The notes: a model not told the origin generated them from the sequence alone. Shown: positions 20,817-30,921, counted from the first letter of the stretch. The stretch: DNA of 64,000 nucleotides from an uncultured Pelagibacteraceae bacterium (GCA_902592985.1 CACJGR010000003.1:25220-89219), one strand, 5' to 3'. Translations and numbers: made by a program.

Positions 20817-23213
20817 ATGGAGTTTAAAAAAATCCAACTTAATGGTTTTAAATCATTTGCAGAAAAGACCGACTTTTTAATTGAAAAGGGTCTAACAGGG
20901 ATAGTTGGACCTAACGGCTGTGGAAAATCTAATATTGTAGAATCTTTAAGATGGGTTATGGGAGAAACTTCAGCAAAAAGTATGAGAGGTTCTGGAATGG
21001 AAGATGTAATTTTTTCAGGAACTTCAAATAAACCTTCTAAAAATATTGCAGAAGTTTCAATAAATATAAATAATGAAACCAAAGATGGTCCAATGCAATA
21101 TAAAAATTTAGAACAAGTAGAAATTAGAAGAAAAATTGAAAAAGATAAAGGATCAAAGTTCTATATTAATCATAAAGAAGTAAGGGCAAAAGATGCTCAA
21201 ATGTTTTTTGCTGACTTATCTACAGGGGCTCATTCTCCTTCAATTATAAGCCAAGGCCGTATAGGAGCATTGGTTACCGCTAAGCCTACCGATCGAAGAG
21301 CTATTTTAGAAGAGGCAGCAGGAATTGCTGGCCTTCATGTTAGAAGACATGAAGCAGAGTTACGATTAAACGCAGCTGAAAACAACCTAAAGAGAGCTGA
21401 TGAACTAAGAAGACAGCAAGAAAAACAATTAATAAATCTTCAAAAACAAGCAGAAGAAGCTACAAAATATAAAATTATTTCAGAAGAAATTAAAAAAATT
21501 GAAGCTGGATTATATTATTTAAGACTTAAAGACATTGATAATGAAATTAAATTGGAAAATGAAATTAACAACGAAGCAGAAAATGAGGTAAGTGGATTTA
21601 ATGAACAAATAAACAACTTTGAAAATTTAATTAAAAATGAATTAGAAAAAGTTTCTCCATTAAGAGAAAAAAATATTGAAAATCTATCAAGATTGCAACG
21701 TTTAAACCTTGAACTTCAAAATTTAGATGAACAAAATGAACGAACACAAACTGAAATAGAAAACATTAAGAAATCTTTAAATACTATTGAAGAAGATGGT
21801 GACAGGGAAAAAAGTATTATAGTCGACGCAACTTCCAACGAAAAAAGATTAAAAGAAGAAAAAAACGAATTAATAGAAATTGATTCAAAATACTATGACA
21901 CAGAAAAGAAATCTAACGAAGACTTAGATGCTACAAAAAATAGATTAAAGGTTGAGATAGATAAAGTAAAGGAATTGATAAACGCTAAAAAAAATAATGA
22001 AGCAATAACTATTCTTGATAACTGTAAAATAATCATAGAAGCATACGCGGATAGTTACAGTAAAAATCAAAATATAAAAAATGAGTCAATAAAAAGAAAA
22101 CAAAGAATTAGCACAATTGAAACAGAAATAGAAAGCTGGAAAAATTTGCTTATTAATTCAGAAAAAATGATCATAGAATTAACTGATAGAAAAAAAGTAT
22201 TATCAAATCAATTAAATGAACTTGAAAAACAACCTCAGATACAAGCAGAAAAAAAAGGTCAAATTTCTGAAAATTTACGAATTTCTGAAAAAGAAAAAAA
22301 TGAAAATGAAGTTATAATTGAAGAAATAGATAAAAAAATTAATTCTTTAAGATCTGAATTAAATGAAACGCAAGAAAAAACGATCCAAATTAGAGAAAGA
22401 AAAGCTAGTTCTGGGGCAACAATTGATGGATTAAAAAAAAGAAAAGATGATCTTTTAGAAAGAGTTGAAACTGAGCTAAATCTAAATGAAAATAATATTC
22501 TTAAATTTTCAAATCTTAATCAAGTTGAAAATTTACCCGATGCAGTCACACAAGAAGAGTTGCTGGATAAAAAAAAAAGAGAAAGAGAAAAATTAGGATC
22601 TGTAAATCTTCGAGCTGATGAGGAAACTAGCAAGTATGAAGCGGAAATTAAAAAAATGGGACAAGACAGACATGATTTAGTGGCAGCAATCATTAAATTA
22701 AAAGAAAGCATTAATGAACTAAATCAAAAAGGAAGGGAAAAACTTTTAGAAGCATTTGAAAAAGTAAATAGAAAATTTAATGAAGTATATACAAAGTTAT
22801 TTAACGGAGGGAATGCTAAATTAGAACTGATAGATTCAGATGATCCACTTGAAGCAGGATTAGAAATGCTAGTAAGTCCTCCAGGAAAAAGACTACAATC
22901 TATAACTTTGTTATCAGGTGGTGAACAAGCTTTAACAGCATTATCACTAATATTTGCAGTTTTTTTAACAAACCCATCACCAATATGTGTACTTGATGAA
23001 GTTGACGCTCCATTAGATGATGCAAACGTAACTAGATTTTGCAATCTGTTAGATGAATTAACCAAAATTACTAGTACACGTTTTATAATTGTTACACATC
23101 ATGCTTTAACTATGTCCAAAATGGATAGATTGTATGGGGTAACTATGCCAGAAAAAGGAATTAGTCAGCTAGTTGCAGTTGATTTGCAAAAAGCTGAAAG
23201 TATGGTGGCGTAA
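20817..23213 (+). CDS. smc: Chromosome segregation protein SMC, unusually short
   Basis: Walker A GPNGCGKSNIVESLRWVMGE; signature LLSGGEQALTALSLIFAVF; Walker B ICVLDEVDAPLDD; only 798 aa with coiled coil between the heads. Confidence 0.93.
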   Translation: MEFKKIQLNGFKSFAEKTDFLIEKGLTGIVGPNGCGKSNIVESLRWVMGETSAKSMRGSGMEDVIFSGTSNKPSKNIAEVSININNETKDGPMQYKNLEQVEIRRKIEKDKGSKFYINHKEVRAKDAQMFFADLSTGAHSPSIISQGRIGALVTAKPTDRRAILEEAAGIAGLHVRRHEAELRLNAAENNLKRADELRRQQEKQLINLQKQAEEATKYKIISEEIKKIEAGLYYLRLKDIDNEIKLENEINNEAENEVSGFNEQINNFENLIKNELEKVSPLREKNIENLSRLQRLNLELQNLDEQNERTQTEIENIKKSLNTIEEDGDREKSIIVDATSNEKRLKEEKNELIEIDSKYYDTEKKSNEDLDATKNRLKVEIDKVKELINAKKNNEAITILDNCKIIIEAYADSYSKNQNIKNESIKRKQRISTIETEIESWKNLLINSEKMIIELTDRKKVLSNQLNELEKQPQIQAEKKGQISENLRISEKEKNENEVIIEEIDKKINSLRSELNETQEKTIQIRERKASSGATIDGLKKRKDDLLERVETELNLNENNILKFSNLNQVENLPDAVTQEELLDKKKREREKLGSVNLRADEETSKYEAEIKKMGQDRHDLVAAIIKLKESINELNQKGREKLLEAFEKVNRKFNEVYTKLFNGGNAKLELIDSDDPLEAGLEMLVSPPGKRLQSITLLSGGEQALTALSLIFAVFLTNPSPICVLDEVDAPLDDANVTRFCNLLDELTKITSTRFIIVTHHALTMSKMDRLYGVTMPEKGISQLVAVDLQKAESMVA

Positions 23214-23220
23214 AAATTCA

Positions 23221-23496
23221 ATGCCAAAAAATACATTCAAAACTCGCTTAGAAATTGCAAAAAACAAGCTTTTAAAGAAAAAACTTTATCAAGACAATCA
23301 ACCTACATCTTCCTTGGGAACAGCCTTTAAAATGAGCACAGAATTAGTGGCTCACGTAGCAGTTGGGACAATTATTGGGTTTATTTTAGATAAGACCTTT
23401 GGTACTAAACCTTGGTTAATATTAATATTTTTTTTCGTAGGTGTGGTTGCGGGTATTATAAATGTCTTCAAATCTGCGAAAAACATGCAAAAATAA
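23221..23496 (+). CDS. atpI: F0F1 ATP synthase accessory subunit AtpI-like
   Basis: MPKNTFKTRLE...VGTIIGFILDKTFGTKPWLILIFFFVGVVAGIINVFK; directly upstream of atpB. Listed ORF start 23173 lies inside smc. Confidence 0.82.
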   Translation: MPKNTFKTRLEIAKNKLLKKKLYQDNQPTSSLGTAFKMSTELVAHVAVGTIIGFILDKTFGTKPWLILIFFFVGVVAGIINVFKSAKNMQK

Positions 23497-23502
23497 AAAA
23501 CT

Positions 23503-24237
23503 ATGGCAACAAATCCAATGCACCAATTTGAGGTATATAGAATTGGTCCTGAAATTAAATTAGGAGAGATTGATATATCTTTTACTAATGCCAGCTTATT
23601 TATGGTAATTAGTTCAATTGCTATTTTATTAGTTTTCAATCTTGGAACAAAAAAAAATTCCTTAATACCAAGTAAAATCCAACTACTAGCTGAACTTAGT
23701 TACACATTTGTCTCAAAAATGATAAGTGATACAGCTGGATCAAAAGCAAAGCCATATTTTTCGTTTATCTTTTCACTTTTTATGTTTGTACTATTTTGCA
23801 ATATGTTTGGAATGATTCCTTACACATTTACAGTTACTAGCCACATTATTGTAACTTTTATGTTGGCAGCTTTTATTTTTATTGGAGTTACAATTATTGG
23901 TTTTATGAAACATGGAATCGGTTATTTAAAATTGTTTGTTCCTAGCGGGGTGCCAATTGTATTATTGCCACTAATTGTGGTTATTGAAATTATATCATAC
24001 TTAAGTAGACCGATTAGTCTTTCCGTTCGTTTGTTTGCGAACATGATGGCTGGTCATACTATGATGAAAGTTTTCGGGGGCTTTGTTATAAGTCTCGGAA
24101 TAATTGGTGGATGGCTTCCACTGAGTTTTTCGGTTGCTTTAACTGGTTTGGAGATCTTAGTTGCTTTTCTTCAGGCATATGTTTTTGCAATTTTAACCTG
24201 CATCTATCTAAACGATGCATTAAATTTACACCATTAA
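23503..24237 (+). CDS. atpB: F0F1 ATP synthase subunit a
   Basis: SLSVRLFANMMAGHTMMKVF; LEILVAFLQAYVFAILTCIYLNDA. Confidence 0.96.
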   Translation: MATNPMHQFEVYRIGPEIKLGEIDISFTNASLFMVISSIAILLVFNLGTKKNSLIPSKIQLLAELSYTFVSKMISDTAGSKAKPYFSFIFSLFMFVLFCNMFGMIPYTFTVTSHIIVTFMLAAFIFIGVTIIGFMKHGIGYLKLFVPSGVPIVLLPLIVVIEIISYLSRPISLSVRLFANMMAGHTMMKVFGGFVISLGIIGGWLPLSFSVALTGLEILVAFLQAYVFAILTCIYLNDALNLHH

Positions 24238-24256
24238 TTAAAACAAGGAGGATATA

Positions 24257-24484
24257 ATGGAATTAGAAGCAGCAAAAATGATCGGGGCAGGCTTAGCAGC
24301 AATTGCTTTGGCCGGCGCGGGTGTTGGTATTGGTATTATTTTTGGTAATTACCTTTCAGGCGCAATGAGGAACCCGTCAGCAGCTCAAAAACAATTTCCT
24401 AATTTATTATTAGGATTTGCTTTAGCAGAAGCTACTGGCTTATTTGGATTGGTAGTTGCATTAATTATTTTATTTGCATTTTAA
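24257..24484 (+). CDS. atpE: F0F1 ATP synthase subunit c
   Basis: Two-helix proteolipid with RNPSAAQ loop and ALAEATGLFGLVVALIILF; AGGAGG-like RBS upstream. Confidence 0.96.
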   Translation: MELEAAKMIGAGLAAIALAGAGVGIGIIFGNYLSGAMRNPSAAQKQFPNLLLGFALAEATGLFGLVVALIILFAF

Positions 24485-24489
24485 ATTTA

Positions 24490-25080
24490 GTGATTAAAAA
24501 AATATTTTTTCAGTTAATATTTTTAAGCTTCCTATTGTTAGGGGAAGCTTTTGCATCTGAAAGTGCGGGTATGCCTCAATTAAATCCGGAATTTTGGATT
24601 TCTCAAATTTTTTGGTTAATACTTACTTTTGGAACATTGTATGTAGTGCTCGCAAAACTCATACTTCCAAAAATAAGTGCCAATCTTGAAACAAGAAAAT
24701 CGCAAATATTAGAAAATATTGAGTCTGCAGAAAAGCACAGAGAGGAAAGTGAGCAAAAAATAAAAGAATACGATAAAATTATTCAAGATAGCAAAATTGA
24801 AGCAAAAAATTATTTTAATAAAGCTCGTGAAAAAATACTTAAAGATATTAATTTAAAAAAAGAAAATTTAGATAAAGAGCTTAATAAAGAAATTAAAAAA
24901 GCTGAAATTGAAATAGAAGACCTAAAAAATAAAGCTCCAGAAAAAATTAATAAAATTGCAATTGAGGTTTCTACGGATTTAATTCAACAATTAATAGGTG
25001 TTGAAGTAAATAACAGCAGCATATCTGCAATAGTTAATGATCTTTCAAAAAAAGATAAGGATAAATACTATGGCAATTGA
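24490..25080 (+). CDS. F0F1 ATP synthase subunit b'
   Basis: N-terminal TM (FWISQIFWLILTFGTLYVVLAKLILPKI) followed by long charged helix; position after atpE. Confidence 0.88.
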   Translation: MIKKIFFQLIFLSFLLLGEAFASESAGMPQLNPEFWISQIFWLILTFGTLYVVLAKLILPKISANLETRKSQILENIESAEKHREESEQKIKEYDKIIQDSKIEAKNYFNKAREKILKDINLKKENLDKELNKEIKKAEIEIEDLKNKAPEKINKIAIEVSTDLIQQLIGVEVNNSSISAIVNDLSKKDKDKYYGN

Positions 25081-25567
25081 TGCAACATTTTGGGTGGCTG
25101 TATCTTTTATAATATTTTTTGGTGGGCTAGTTTATTTAAAAATACCTCAAAAAATTGGTAAAACATTAAATAAATTAATATTAGATATTAAAAATGAAAT
25201 TGATGAAAGTGAAAAGCTAAGAGCTGAATCTAAAATTTTGTTGGATAATGCTCAAAATAAACTAGATAGTGCTCAACTGAAAAGTAAGGAAATTTTGGAA
25301 CAAACAAAAAAAGAAGCGGACGAACTAATAATAGAAATGAATGATAAGTTTCATGAGTCTTCGGAAATTAAAAAAAATTTAGGAGAAAATAAAATTACTC
25401 AGATGAAAGAAGCCGCTCTTAAAGAAATAAAGAATGTTTCAATAAAAATAGCTGTAGATTCTGTAAAAAAAATTATCACAACTTCCATTGATAAATCAAA
25501 ACTAGATAATCTTTTTGAAAAAAACTTAGAAGAAACAAAAATAGCATTAAAAAAGATTAATTCATAA
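25070..25567 (+). CDS. atpF: F0F1 ATP synthase subunit b
   Basis: MAIDATFWVAVSFIIFFGGLVYLKIPQKIGKTL; overlaps the b' stop by 11 nt; ATG 25070 is in frame with listed ORF. Confidence 0.9.
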   Translation: MAIDATFWVAVSFIIFFGGLVYLKIPQKIGKTLNKLILDIKNEIDESEKLRAESKILLDNAQNKLDSAQLKSKEILEQTKKEADELIIEMNDKFHESSEIKKNLGENKITQMKEAALKEIKNVSIKIAVDSVKKIITTSIDKSKLDNLFEKNLEETKIALKKINS

Positions 25568-25610
25568 TATTCTCTTTCATTATATATTGCTAAAATAGTT
25601 TTTAAAAAAA

Positions 25611-26555
25611 ATGAAAAATAAACAAATTAAAATTTTACTTGCGGCTCCTAGAGGATTTTGTGCTGGTGTTGATAGAGCAATTGAAATTGTAAAAAAAAGT
25701 ATAAAGAAGTTTGGAGCTCCTGTTTATGTCAGACATGAAATTGTTCACAACAAATATGTTGTTGATAATTTAAAAAAAATTGGAGCAATTTTTGTAGAAA
25801 AATTAGATGAAATAAAAGATAAAACAAGACCTGTAATATTTTCAGCACATGGTGTTCCAAAATCTGTACCTGAAGAAGCTAAAAATCTCAACATAGAATA
25901 CATTGATGCTACTTGCCCGCTTGTATCTAAAGTCCATAAGGAAGCTGAAAAATTATATAAAGATAATTACCATATTTTGTTAATTGGTCATTTTAATCAC
26001 CCTGAAGTAATAGGTACCATGGGTCAACTGCCAAAAAATTCTATTGATTTAATAGAAAGAGTTGAAGATGCCAATAGTTATGTAAAAAAAAGTGATAAAA
26101 AAATTTCTTATATAACACAAACTACTCTTTCGGTTGATGATACTAAAAATATAGTGAAAGTTTTAAAAAATAAATTTCCAGAAATAAAGGAGCCAATAAA
26201 AGAAGATATTTGTTACGCTACAACTAATCGTCAGGCTGCAGTAAAAAAAATAGCAAAAGAATGTGAAATGTTTTTTATTATTGGCAGTAGAAATTCTTCT
26301 AACTCTTTAAGATTAGTTGAAGTTGCTCAACAAGCAGGGTGCAAACAATCAGAGCTTATACATACAGAAAGCAAAGTGCCAATTGAAAAAATTATTAATT
26401 GTTCTACTATAGGAATTTCGTCCGGTGCATCAGCTCCAGAAGTATTAGTAGAAAATTTTATTGATAAAATTAAAAAAAAAATCAATGTTGATATTAAAGA
26501 AGTAGAAATTATTAAAGAAAACATAATATTTAAAACTCCAGGAAAATTAAATTAA
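25611..26555 (+). CDS. ispH: 4-hydroxy-3-methylbut-2-enyl diphosphate reductase
   Basis: APRGFCAGVDRAIEIV, IFSAHGVPKSV, DATCPLVSKVHKEA, SSGASAPEVLVE. Confidence 0.96.
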   Translation: MKNKQIKILLAAPRGFCAGVDRAIEIVKKSIKKFGAPVYVRHEIVHNKYVVDNLKKIGAIFVEKLDEIKDKTRPVIFSAHGVPKSVPEEAKNLNIEYIDATCPLVSKVHKEAEKLYKDNYHILLIGHFNHPEVIGTMGQLPKNSIDLIERVEDANSYVKKSDKKISYITQTTLSVDDTKNIVKVLKNKFPEIKEPIKEDICYATTNRQAAVKKIAKECEMFFIIGSRNSSNSLRLVEVAQQAGCKQSELIHTESKVPIEKIINCSTIGISSGASAPEVLVENFIDKIKKKINVDIKEVEIIKENIIFKTPGKLN

Positions 26556-27524
26556 ATGGCTATATATACTAAAATTTCAAAAAACAACATAGCATCTATT
26601 GAGAAAAAATTTAATTTAGGAAAAATAATTTCATTTAAAGGTATTAAAAAAGGTATCGAAAATACAAACTATCTAATTAAAACAAAAAAAAAGAAATATA
26701 TTTTAACAATTTTTGAAAAAAGAGTTAAAAAACGGGATGTGCCTTTTTTTATGAGTTTAATGGATAAATTAAATTATCATAATATTAATTGCCCAAAACC
26801 ACAAAAAAGCAAAGCTGGAAATTATTCAATTAATATTAAAAATAAACCTGCATCTATAGTTTCTTTTGTTGAAGGAAAAGATAAAAATAAATTAAAAATA
26901 AAGGACTGCTATGAAATTGGTAAAAATGTTGCAAAATTTCATATCATATCAAAAAAAATAAAACTTCACAGAAAAAATTCAATGTCTCTTAAAGTATGGC
27001 CAAAAATTTTAAATAAAATTGACAATAGAAGCAGAATAATTAATTTAAATTTAAACTTTTTAATGAAAGAAGCTCTTCTAGAGGTAAAAAATAAATGGCC
27101 AAAAAATCTACCTAGTGGAATTATTCATGGAGATTTATTTATTGATAATATTTTTTTTAATAAAAATAAATTTCATGGATACATAGACTTTTATTTTGCC
27201 TGTAATGATTTTTTAATGTACGAAATTGCTATTTGTATAAATGCATTATGTTTTGATAAAAAAAATAGAAAATTTACATTTAATAAAAAAAAATCAAAAA
27301 ATCTTATTAAAGGTTATTCCAAAATAAGAAAATTGTCACGAAAGGAAAAAAAATCACTTAATATATTATGTAAAGGTGCTGCTCTTAGATATCTATTAAC
27401 AAGAACTTATGATTATTTAAATACACCTAAAAGTGCCATTATTAAAATAAAAGATCCTAAAGAATATATTCAAAAACTTAAAATTCATAATACATTAAAT
27501 AATTTTAAAAACTATTTTAACTAA
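26556..27524 (+). CDS. thrB: Homoserine kinase, APH-fold type
   Basis: FKGIKKGIENTNYLIKT, GIIHGDLFIDNIFF, GYIDFYFACNDFLMYEIAI. Confidence 0.92.
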   Translation: MAIYTKISKNNIASIEKKFNLGKIISFKGIKKGIENTNYLIKTKKKKYILTIFEKRVKKRDVPFFMSLMDKLNYHNINCPKPQKSKAGNYSINIKNKPASIVSFVEGKDKNKLKIKDCYEIGKNVAKFHIISKKIKLHRKNSMSLKVWPKILNKIDNRSRIINLNLNFLMKEALLEVKNKWPKNLPSGIIHGDLFIDNIFFNKNKFHGYIDFYFACNDFLMYEIAICINALCFDKKNRKFTFNKKKSKNLIKGYSKIRKLSRKEKKSLNILCKGAALRYLLTRTYDYLNTPKSAIIKIKDPKEYIQKLKIHNTLNNFKNYFN

Positions 27525-27944
27525 ATGATTAAAATTTATACTGATGGTTCTTGTATCGGCAATCCAGGTAAAGGTGGTTGGGCCGCAATAATTATTAATG
27601 GTGGAAAAAAAACTCAAATAAAAGGAAGCAAAAAAAATACTACCAACAACCAGATGGAACTACTTGCTCCAATCAAAGCATTAAAAAAAATCCCTAAAGG
27701 TAGCAAAGTTCAAATTTTTACAGACTCTAAATATGTAAAGTCAGGAATAACAGTGTGGATCCATAATTGGAAAAAAAATGGATGGAAAACTGCAAACAAA
27801 CAAAAAGTTAAAAATATAGAACTTTGGACAGAGTTAGATCTTTTATCTAATGAATTTGAGATAAAGTGGAGTTGGGTAAAAGCTCACTCTACTGATAAAT
27901 TAAATAATGAAGTTGATTCAATTGCTAGAGAGGCTGCCGGTTAA
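27525..27944 (+). CDS. rnhA: Ribonuclease HI
   Basis: YTDGSCIGNPGKGGWAAI, NNQMELLAPIKAL, TDSKYVKSGIT, WSWVKAHSTDKLNNEVDSIA. Confidence 0.95.
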   Translation: MIKIYTDGSCIGNPGKGGWAAIIINGGKKTQIKGSKKNTTNNQMELLAPIKALKKIPKGSKVQIFTDSKYVKSGITVWIHNWKKNGWKTANKQKVKNIELWTELDLLSNEFEIKWSWVKAHSTDKLNNEVDSIAREAAG

Positions 27945-27974
27945 GAATAGGGCACCTGGCAACAGAAAACCTCT
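27929..27974. terminator. Candidate bidirectional terminator/structured RNA between convergent rnhA and thrC
   Basis: AGAGG...CCTCT outer arm and TGCCGGT / ACC(t)GGCA inner stem overlapping the rnhA stop; GC-rich relative to surroundings. Confidence 0.4.
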
Positions 27975-29342
27975 TTAAACTTTGCTTTTTACAAAGTTTT
28001 TTACCTCTTCAGTATTGTTATTCAATACTTGAAAATTTTCATCTTTGTTAAGCACATGTTGAAGTTCGTTAGGCAAATTTTCATGCTTACTTATTGCATT
28101 ATTTGTAGCATCTGGGAATTTACATGGATGTGCAGTTGATAAAACTACACAATCATTAATAGATAGTTTATTTGCAGCCCCTACCCCAACTGCAGTATGA
28201 GGATCTAATATTATATTATTTTCTTCGTAATTTTTTTTAATGATATTTAATGTTTCTTCCTCATTACAACTTTCTGATAAAAAATCCTTTTGAATTATAT
28301 CTAAATTGTTCTTTTCAATTTGATAAGAATTTTGCTTAATTTTTTTCATAATATCTGCTGTTATTTCTGAGTCTGAATTATTTATATAATAAATTAATCT
28401 TTCAAAATTACTTGCTAATTGAATATCCATACTAGGTGACAATGTTTCTTTAACTTCTCTTGAAATATAATCTCCTTTTGAGATAGCTCTATGCAAAATA
28501 TCATTTTCGTTTGTTGCAACAATTAATTTGTTAATTGGTAATCCCATTTTCTTTGAAAGGTAACCCGCAAAGACATCACCAAAATTTCCAGTGGGTACTG
28601 AAAACGAAACAGTTTCTTTATCTAATTTAAAATATGAGTAAAAGTAATATACTGCTTGTGCAATAATTCTTGCCCAATTAATTGAGTTTACTCCAGACAT
28701 ATTTATTGATTTAGAAAATTCTAGATCGGAAAACATTTGTTTTACTATATTTTGGCAATCATCAAAATTTCCATCTATTGCAATATTGAAAACATTTTTT
28801 TCTTCTACTGTTGTCATTATTTTTCTCTGTACAGAAGAAATTCTGTTGTTTGGATGTAAAACAAAAATATTTAAATTAGATTTTCCTTTAATTGCGTCTA
28901 TGGCTGCTGCACCTGTGTCTCCAGATGTTGCAACAACTATATTTATTTTTTTGTCATTTTTAGTTAAATAGTATTCATACAAGTTTCCGATGAATTGCAT
29001 TGCAACATCTTTGAAAGCTAATGTTGGTCCATGAAATAATTCTAATAATTTTAGTTTTCCTAGACTTGAAATTTTAACAACATCCTTTTCTCGAAATGTT
29101 GAATATGATTTTTTAATTAAAGATGAAAGTTCTTCTCTTGAGATAAAATCCGCTAAAAATAGATGGATTATTTCAGTAGATAATTCATTATAATTTAAAT
29201 TTTTAAGCTTTAATAATTCCTCTGTGCTATATTTTTTTAATGATTTTGGCACATAAAGACCACCATCATCAGCAAGTCCTTTTATAAAAACTTCGTTAAA
29301 ATTGAATTCTTTTGCACTACTTCTTGTACTTATATATTTCAT
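27975..29342 (-). CDS. thrC: Threonine synthase
   Basis: MKYISTRSSAKEFNFNEVFIKGLADDGGLYVP, FHGPTLAFKDVAMQF, VATSGDTGAAAI, VPTGNFGDVFAGY. Confidence 0.95.
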   Translation of the reverse strand: MKYISTRSSAKEFNFNEVFIKGLADDGGLYVPKSLKKYSTEELLKLKNLNYNELSTEIIHLFLADFISREELSSLIKKSYSTFREKDVVKISSLGKLKLLELFHGPTLAFKDVAMQFIGNLYEYYLTKNDKKINIVVATSGDTGAAAIDAIKGKSNLNIFVLHPNNRISSVQRKIMTTVEEKNVFNIAIDGNFDDCQNIVKQMFSDLEFSKSINMSGVNSINWARIIAQAVYYFYSYFKLDKETVSFSVPTGNFGDVFAGYLSKKMGLPINKLIVATNENDILHRAISKGDYISREVKETLSPSMDIQLASNFERLIYYINNSDSEITADIMKKIKQNSYQIEKNNLDIIQKDFLSESCNEEETLNIIKKNYEENNIILDPHTAVGVGAANKLSINDCVVLSTAHPCKFPDATNNAISKHENLPNELQHVLNKDENFQVLNNNTEEVKNFVKSKV

Positions 29343-29390
29343 TTTGTGGTTATTTATCGATTCTATCCCAATTTCTTTGGGTCGCAATCT

Positions 29391-30302
29391 TTAAATTAAA
29401 TTATCTATTAAAAACAATACAAAAATCAAAAACAAATATAAAATTGAATAACCAAATACTTTTTTTGCTTTTTTTAAATCAAATTTATTTTTTTTATGTT
29501 TATATAAATCATAACACAAAAAATTATAATAAATTGTAAGCATCATGGCTGGGATTAAATATACAAAACCTGAAAAGTTAATTGCATATGGCAAGATTAT
29601 AACTGGTAACATTAAGAGTGAATAAATAAATATATAAATTTTAGTTTTTTCTATCCCATCAGTAAGAGGCATCATTGGTATTTTTGCTTTCTTATAATCA
29701 TCAGCTTTGTATAAGCTCAGTGCCCAAAAATGCGAGGGTGTCCAAAGAAAAATTATTAAAAATAAAGAAATTGATGCTAGAGAAATTGAATTGGTCGCTA
29801 TAGTCCAGCCAATTACCGGTGGCAATGAACCGGCTACACCTCCTATGACAATATTTTGGGGTGTTATTCTTTTTAACCATATTGTGTAAACAAAAAGGTA
29901 AAAGAGAATTGTAAATAATAACAACATTGCCGACAAAGTATTTGCAAAGTAATTTAATGTGCTTACTGAAAAAACAGTAAGAAATATTCCAAATACAAGT
30001 GCTTGTTTCTTGTTAATTTTTCCTGTTGGGATTGGTCTTAAACAGGTTCTTGTCATCAAAGCATCTAAATCAGCTTCATACCACATGTTCAAACATCCAG
30101 CAGCTCCTGCTCCTAAAGCAACTAAAGTTATTCCTATCATTGCATCGGTAATATTTGTATTTGAATTTGAAGTTAACAATCCAACTGCACATGTAAATAT
30201 AACAAGAGACATTACTCTTGGCTTCATCAATAATATTAAAGATTTTATATAATCGTTTAGGTCTAATGAGGAAATTTTTTTTTTAATTATATTGTTGGAC
30301 AA
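29391..30302 (-). CDS. ctaB: Protoheme IX farnesyltransferase
   Basis: LLMKPRVMSLVIFT, NMWYEADLDALMTRTCLRPIPTGKI, FLWTPSHFWALSLYKADDYKKAKIPMMP. Confidence 0.94.
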   Translation of the reverse strand: MSNNIIKKKISSLDLNDYIKSLILLMKPRVMSLVIFTCAVGLLTSNSNTNITDAMIGITLVALGAGAAGCLNMWYEADLDALMTRTCLRPIPTGKINKKQALVFGIFLTVFSVSTLNYFANTLSAMLLLFTILFYLFVYTIWLKRITPQNIVIGGVAGSLPPVIGWTIATNSISLASISLFLIIFLWTPSHFWALSLYKADDYKKAKIPMMPLTDGIEKTKIYIFIYSLLMLPVIILPYAINFSGFVYLIPAMMLTIYYNFLCYDLYKHKKNKFDLKKAKKVFGYSILYLFLIFVLFLIDNLI

Positions 30303-30304
30303 AA

Positions 30305-30571
30305 TTATTCTACATTTATTGAGATGAATATAACTAACAATACCAATCCAACTATAAGAATGTGATTGCCTAAATCAAATAACCCTACTTGTTTATTTTT
30401 TTTATCAATTAATCTTCTATGAAGAGGTAAATTGTCATATGGATTAATTTTGATATTTGATTTTTTTTCTTCTTCTTTACTGACGACTCTAATTGAAACA
30501 CTGAGCCAAGTTAAATAAATAAAAAGACCAAAGAATATTAAAGCTCCAGCAAGTACAGTATAACCATCCAT
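30305..30571 (-). CDS. Small two-TM membrane protein of cytochrome oxidase cluster, unknown function
   Basis: MDGYTVLAGALIFFGLFIYLTWLSVSIRVV...; tightly spaced between the COX4-like gene and ctaB. Confidence 0.65.
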   Translation of the reverse strand: MDGYTVLAGALIFFGLFIYLTWLSVSIRVVSKEEEKKSNIKINPYDNLPLHRRLIDKKNKQVGLFDLGNHILIVGLVLLVIFISINVE

Positions 30572-30577
30572 CTTCTA

Positions 30578-30913
30578 TTAACTTCCTCCTACAAAAAAAT
30601 AAAAGAGTCTTGAAAAGAGAGTATATTTGCCTTCTGCTACCATTAAACCAACAAAGCATGCTATTGCTGTCATTGGCCATAAAAGAACATTAACTAGTGC
30701 ATATCTCTCCCAAAACAAATGCATAAAGAAAGCCATAATTAATCCTGCTTTTAAAAACATAAATAATAATATTAAAGACCATCTAAGTAATCCTTGAAAC
30801 TGATACCAGTCCACCATGTATGAAAAGAAACTTAAAACAAACAATAGCCCCCATATCCAAAGATATATTCCTATCTTATGTGTTGTTGTTTGTTCTTTTT
30901 TTATCTCACTCAT
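30578..30913 (-). CDS. Prokaryotic cytochrome c oxidase subunit IV-like protein
   Basis: Three-TM protein with KAGLIMAFFMHLFWERY; adjacent to COX3. Confidence 0.82.
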   Translation of the reverse strand: MSEIKKEQTTTHKIGIYLWIWGLLFVLSFFSYMVDWYQFQGLLRWSLILLFMFLKAGLIMAFFMHLFWERYALVNVLLWPMTAIACFVGLMVAEGKYTLFSRLFYFFVGGS

Positions 30914-30921
30914 AATTCATT

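Noticed and set aside
22724-23065. 113-aa ORF antisense to smc C-terminal head
   Set aside because: Overlaps the conserved SMC ATPase domain; no motif of its own.
29312-29539. 75-aa plus-strand ORF across thrC/ctaB junction
   Set aside because: Low-complexity hydrophobic translation overlapping two well-supported genes.
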